From contig CM030367.1 in the NCBI GenBank assembly GCA_017893485.1, positions 146,929,767-146,993,766 on the forward strand: a stretch of DNA of 64,000 bases, in the 5' to 3' direction. Position 1 is the stretch's first letter; every line of letters begins with the position of its first letter. Source of the stretch: Hemerocallis citrina (taxonomy: Eukaryota; Streptophyta; Magnoliopsida; Asparagales; Asphodelaceae). The notes beneath the pieces are model-generated. The model saw only the letters and a program-made list of their open reading frames with translations. It ran no database searches and was not told the origin of the DNA. Below, piece after piece: positions 59,640 to 64,000 of the stretch. The position numbers were made by a program, and so were the translations under genes.

Positions 59640-59839
59640 TGAGTAAGTATTTTTTACTCATTTCTGTTATTTTCTTTAAATTAATCACTAATTTATAAGC
59701 TATAGAATAGAAAAAATAAAATAAAATTTAATAATAAAAGTAGAAATTATCTTAAAACCCCAAAATTTTTAGAATTTAAAGAAAGGTCACACATCCTATA
59801 GAAATTATTATTAGAAGAATACTATAGAAATCTAAATAG

Positions 59840-59945
59840 TAACTAGATCATTTAGCTAAATAGTTTTCAAACTAGGTCATATTGCCAAATATTCTCAAAA
59901 AGTAGGTCATTTCACTAATTAGCTCCTCGTTTGCGCCGTTGAATC
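59840..59945 (-). repeat. Inverted counterpart of the left minisatellite
   Basis: The minus strand reads GAGGAGCTAATTAGTG, then units like AATGACCTACTTTTTGAGAA and ATTTAGCTAAATGATC, about 30 bp each. They resemble the units at 45355-45480 in opposite orientation. Confidence 0.5.
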
Positions 59946-60612
59946 TGATTCGTGTAGTGACAATCTTCTCCGCTGACCTGCAAAAAGTCTTGAACACTGG
60001 GGCTCTAACAGACGTTAATTAATCTCTTGAAGTTGAAGAGTGTGCTTAATAAGCAGCACGTGCTGTACAAAGAGGAAATCTCTTGAAATCAATCTTCCCT
60101 TTGAGATTCCAGGACTTCACCGAGATTCGCCATGTGAAGGACAATCTCTTGGAATCATCAGTTTGAGATTTTACCAACTTTTTCGAGATCCGCCCAGTTC
60201 GCCAAGAGCAATGGCCAATGTACGGGTAAAGGATTTGCAACCTTGCATGTAAGTGGCATCGTACAAGAGACTTGCATATGGGTTTTATGTATGGCCCTAT
60301 GAAAAGCACATGGGACCTATCTATTGATCGCTCTTGAAAAAATATTCCAATATACTTTTACCTAATTGCAAAGCAACTGTCCAGTGTCACTCACACTACA
60401 GCTATAATTTGGGAGATTTGAGGTTCAAATCGCAAACAAAAAGACAAGAATGCAAAGAGGTAATGTATGATGAATGGCATGTTCAATCGAAAATGGCTTG
60501 AATTTCTTTATCCTTCTCATAACTAATAACAAATAAGCAGCCGAAGTTCCTACAAGGTTTAAGGTACATGATACACAGATAACATCGAATGTGTGGATAC
60601 GTATGTAATTGA
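59946..60612. other. Intergenic DNA, no supported gene
   Basis: AATCTCTTGAA recurs three or four times between 60020 and 60150. An open frame of 70 codons (60040-60252) has no recognisable similarity. I do not call a gene. Confidence 0.5.
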
Positions 60613-60621
60613 TGTGTGTGT

Positions 60622-60652
<31 letters not shown>

Positions 60653-60656
60653 GGGG
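60613..60656. repeat. (TG)n(G)n microsatellite
   Basis: About eleven TG units are followed by about 21 G. Confidence 0.95.
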
Positions 60657-62044
60657 TTGCAGATTTGCTAGCAAAGACCGATCACCATGCAAAGAAGACT
60701 CAGTTTGCTGCTGCTTCCAGCATCATTCTTCCTTCACCCGGATTTGAATAACAGTATTGCTTTTGTGTCCAAATAGAAGTAGATGAAGTGATTGGTTTCA
60801 TGGGTCACGTATGAACCTGATGGAATAGAAAGAGAGAGAGATGGTTAGCTAGAATGTTTTTTTGAAGAGACAGCAGAGAAAAGCTAGATGTATACAAGTT
60901 ATCGAAAAGAAATATAAAGGAAACATGTTACGAGTTATGGCAAGATAGATATCAAGCATATTCTGATATAAGAAAGTCCATGCCAAATTAGTAGGAACAC
61001 AACATCCCTCAGCAAAAGGTTAGAAAAGAGCATCAAACAACTCGTTTATTTATGGCCCAAAAAAATGCGATGAACTAGGATATTGAAATAACCGTGTGAC
61101 CTTAAACATCATAAATTTCAACCAAAGCAAGTAAATATGCTCACATTCATCCATCAACAATCGTTTGAGTGGGTTGGATAGTGTTGTTGTGGGTAGAAAG
61201 TCTACAAACATGCCTAAGCTTCACACTACAATCCCGAATTAAGTGGTCAGACTTCAATTTGAATCATACTATTGTCACTCATCCAGGAGGCTAAATCTCT
61301 CTCGCTTTCAATTTTTTCCAAACACCCCCTAACCTTTTGCCATTTGAATTATTTAAAAAAAAAAAACTACAACGTTGATAAATCCAATTTCCATGCCCAA
61401 CTTGCCTATTCTATTGCCTCCTTTTTTGCTCTTTCCTGATCTTTTGCCCGGTAAACTTACTGAAATTTTCGCTAATTTTACAACTTGATGGCACTTCATT
61501 TGTTGCTAGGGGTAGCATGGGGTGGGGTAAGAGGAGGGAATCAAAATCAACTTTCACCATTGGTGAATCATCTAACAAGCAAAAGAGATGAGTGAACCGA
61601 GAAAAGGATGTTGATCTGACCTGTAAACATGGGTAACAGGATTCAACAACAATGTTCTAGCTTCAACTGGGTCTTGGATAAAGAAGATTAATCTGATATG
61701 GTTTGGCATTTGTAATGGATATCAATGACGTGCACTGGATAGGAGTGACAAGACAACCATTGAAGGAGAGACGGGTATAAGCTAAAACCAAATAAAGATA
61801 ATATAAGGAGCAGCTACAGCCTACAATTACATGACACTATTTATTGTAAGTTGTAACCACTTGGGTCAGGATGAGGTTACAATGGACTCACAAAATTAGG
61901 GCTTTTATTGAGTAAGAATGAAGGGTTTAGTAAATATTGGTGGATATCCAGAATTTGCAGAGAATAAAGGGGAGGGAGAAAAGGACTGCATTTAAATAAA
62001 GTTAATCACAATCACAATCTTAGAATTTTTCTATCTAAATGAAT
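60657..62044. other. Intergenic DNA, nothing recognised
   Basis: Moderately AT-rich with short homopolymers. No long frames, element termini or RNA genes were seen. Confidence 0.5.
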
Positions 62045-62179
62045 AAGAGTCATGCTCCTATGGTCCTTGACTTTGGTCAAGGACCGGATCTTAAAGTATG
62101 ACTCTTGTAGAGTTTTGATCCAGTTGACCCCAGTCAACTCAATGAATGAAAGTCTATGAGCCATCTTAAGATGGCTCAT
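62045..62179. other. Cluster of dyad-symmetric sequences with W-box cores
   Basis: The outer pair AAGAGTCAT (62045-62053) and ATGACTCTT (62098-62106) encloses GGTCCTTGAC/TTTG/GTCAAGGACC (62062-62085). Then come AGTTGAC/CCCA/GTCAACT (62122-62139) and a perfect 24-bp palindrome (62156-62179, half-site ATGAGCCATCTT). TTGAC cores occur in inverted pairs. Confidence 0.8.
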
Positions 62180-64000
62180 GCAGCAAACATTTTTTCAATG
62201 AGATCCCCAAGAACGTGCTAATTGTCATTGAATAGCAAACCACATAAACAGTTCCATATGACTGTAGTTCCCTCAATATCTAGAATCTGAAAACAAATTA
62301 AGAGTCCAATCTCAACAACTCCTGATTATTCTACCTAGTCTAGAACCATATTAGAAATGGACCATCAGAAGACTTAAAGATTTATACACCTACAAGGCTA
62401 AAACATACAAAAAGAGGCATACGCTACTATCAAAATTGCTATTTGCATCAGGACTAGCTTTATAGCAGTTAATCTGGTTAAGTCTGGGTCATTTCTAAAA
62501 CAAATTATTCATATTACTGCTTGAACTTCAACTATTTGTCATTTATGAAATTGGCAATAAAATGTGCTTATTGGTCATTTAAAACTGCATCAACAGTTCC
62601 AAAATGTTGAAGTCACAAACTCTATTTCTACTCTAATCATAATAAAGATAGAGCAGCATTATACATGCTTGAATCTTGAACTCGTAAAAAGATCTACTGA
62701 AAGATTCTTTTTTGTGCGACCCATTTTACAAAGGAGATACACAATCTACTTCATTCATAGAGGACACAGTTAATCAAATGGCTCACTATCATGAACAAAC
62801 ACACAAATATTACATTGTAGATTATAACAGTCAGTTCATGTATACCATTTCAGATTGTATGACCCATTGTTTTTTTTTAATGCAACAAGATGAATATTGC
62901 CCCCAGCGAACAATTACCTAAGATTAATTACAAAAACCTCCACTTGTTAAAAGGTCCATCCCTCGTCATTTTATGGACAGTAAATACATATCTTGCAAGA
63001 AGATCTTTTTGAATTTGATCGTGTGGCGAGAAATTTCCTAGATATTGGCAAAAAAGTCTTGCAAGAACAATCACCATAGCAGGTTGATATCAAGTACCTA
63101 TAGGCTATAGCTTTATTTTTTTGATAGTATTTTTTTAAAATTTTTTACCTATAGCTTTATGAGCTAGGTATATTTCCCGTACATTAATATAAAATGTATC
63201 CGCTACTCCCAATAAATTTCTATATCACAATTAGTAATAGTTTCCTCTTCCTTTCTTTTGATGTTCTTTTCTTGTGCTCAATAGTATGAAAAAGAAAGAA
63301 TGAGAGAAAAGGGAGGTTATTGTAAGAAAAATGTGCGAGAGCAGGAGAATAATGGAAGAATTTGAGGGTTCAGGTTTTTCTACGAAGTATGTGTTAAACA
63401 ATTTAGAAAGGAAAAAAGACGGGAGAGAGGAAACAGGAAAGAGGACGGGTGAGAGGAAAAGGGAAGAAGAAAGGTCATGCATCATGCATGGGTTTTCTAA
63501 CGACTATGCTTCTCAATGTCTAGTTAGATGGATAATTCAAATCATGTTTCATATTTGCCCCTACGTCTAGTTAGATGGATAGCCTCAATGTCTAGTTAGA
63601 TGGATAGCTAGAAAATAAAGAACATAACGATCAAGTCAAGTAGATTCCTTTCTAATTAACATAATAGTTTCAATTTCGATTATAGTTAACTGTCGGGGTA
63701 ACTAAAATGTGGTTAGAACATTGTTGAGGGACAAATATGAAAATACATATTTGGACAGGGGTAAATATGAGATTCAAATATTTGTTGGGGCATATATGTT
63801 AAAAACCCTTAAAATTGATGTACCAATATCCTATTTGTGTACTCAACTTAATGAAAACCTCCTCTAAGTTATTTGGAGGCAAAGGGATGTAGGTTCTAAG
63901 CAATTAAAATCGGTTTTCGGAACTTATCGGTCGAACGATTAATGATTAATTTGTTAATTCGAAAATAATTGGGGATTAAACTGGAAAATCGTGTGTGTGT
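62180..64000. other. Intergenic DNA, nothing recognised
   Basis: AT-rich DNA. A motif CTAGTTAGATGGATA recurs three times at 63520-63605, and a purine-rich stretch lies at 63280-63480. No gene is supported. Confidence 0.5.

Larger units (their letters stand above)
45500..59835 (+). other. Endogenous pararetrovirus (Caulimoviridae-like), near unit-length, interrupted
   Basis: Plus-strand modules in order: unknown ORF end, coat protein, movement protein-like, two aspartic proteases, RT, RNase H, transactivator-like ORF, promoter, leader ORF and tRNA-Met primer site. No integrase or LTRs of its own are present. Subtracting the CACTA insertion and solo LTR leaves about 7.6 kb, the size of one caulimovirid genome. 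Coat protein ahead of movement protein, with separate pol and transactivator ORFs, recalls cavemoviruses and solendoviruses, but a genus cannot be assigned by eye. Every ORF carries stops or frameshifts, so it is a degraded genomic copy. The exact edges are uncertain by about 50 bp. Confidence 0.85.

Noticed and set aside
60040..60252. 70-codon frame as a host exon
   Set aside because: No recognisable protein and no convincing flanking splice signals.
63331..63570. Charged ORF (KKDGREETGKRTGERKREEE)
   Set aside because: Purine-rich low-complexity DNA with no similarity or gene context.

Overview
This window is repeat-dense plant nuclear DNA, most likely from a eudicot. The evidence is long LTR retrotransposons of chromovirus, Tat and Athila type, a CACTA transposon, a PIF/Harbinger-like MITE, an integrated caulimovirid-like pararetrovirus, and one spliced fragment of a plant gamma-glutamyl transpeptidase gene. 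No complete ordinary host gene is visible, and nothing bacterial or organellar is evident.

Layout. (1) 1-8395: the 5' part of a minus-strand Ty3/gypsy chromovirus (element A): gag, an extra upstream acidic/coiled-coil ORF, PBS and a 3.25 kb 5' LTR. The upstream ORF is split by a 3.4 kb solo LTR (1311-4728). (2) 8396-9336: a leader-like retroelement remnant and an LTR remnant (C). (3) 9337-35334: a 26 kb nest bounded by a 5-bp target-site duplication (TSD; CTGAT). The outer element (B, minus strand) has 3.6-3.7 kb LTRs but only about 3 kb of internal DNA with no recognisable gag-pol, so it is LARD-like. A 1.6 kb solo LTR (12916-14521) sits in its left LTR. A 14 kb plus-strand Tat element (15342-29365) sits in its interior. 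The Tat element has decayed gag-pol with dual RNase H, a spliced antisense gene with its own TATA box, and several tandem-repeat blocks. (4) 35335-36485: the rest of remnant C and a Ty1/copia RNase H fragment. (5) 36486-43118: a 6.6 kb minus-strand element with 1.7 kb LTRs carrying gag and no pol (TR-GAG-like, Athila/Tat type). (6) 43124-45260: AT-rich DNA, a 443-bp MITE and a gamma-glutamyl transpeptidase gene fragment with a TATA box.

(7) 45500-59835: an endogenous pararetrovirus copy, plus strand. Its modules read: unknown ORF, coat protein, movement protein-like, aspartic protease, second aspartic protease, reverse transcriptase, RNase H, transactivator-like ORF, promoter, leader ORF, tRNA-Met primer site. 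A CACTA element (47831-51242) and a solo LTR of family A (55120-58435) interrupt it. Without them the copy is about 7.6 kb, one unit-length genome. All its ORFs carry stops or frameshifts, and the RT catalytic motif reads YVDY. Inverted copies of a short minisatellite flank it. (8) 59936-64000: intergenic DNA with microsatellites and a cluster of dyad-symmetric sequences.

The elements do not form a pathway; the window is a record of sequential insertion. LTR starts and ends, TSDs, PBSs and polypurine tracts were read directly. Clade names rest on remembered family features and were not tested by database search.
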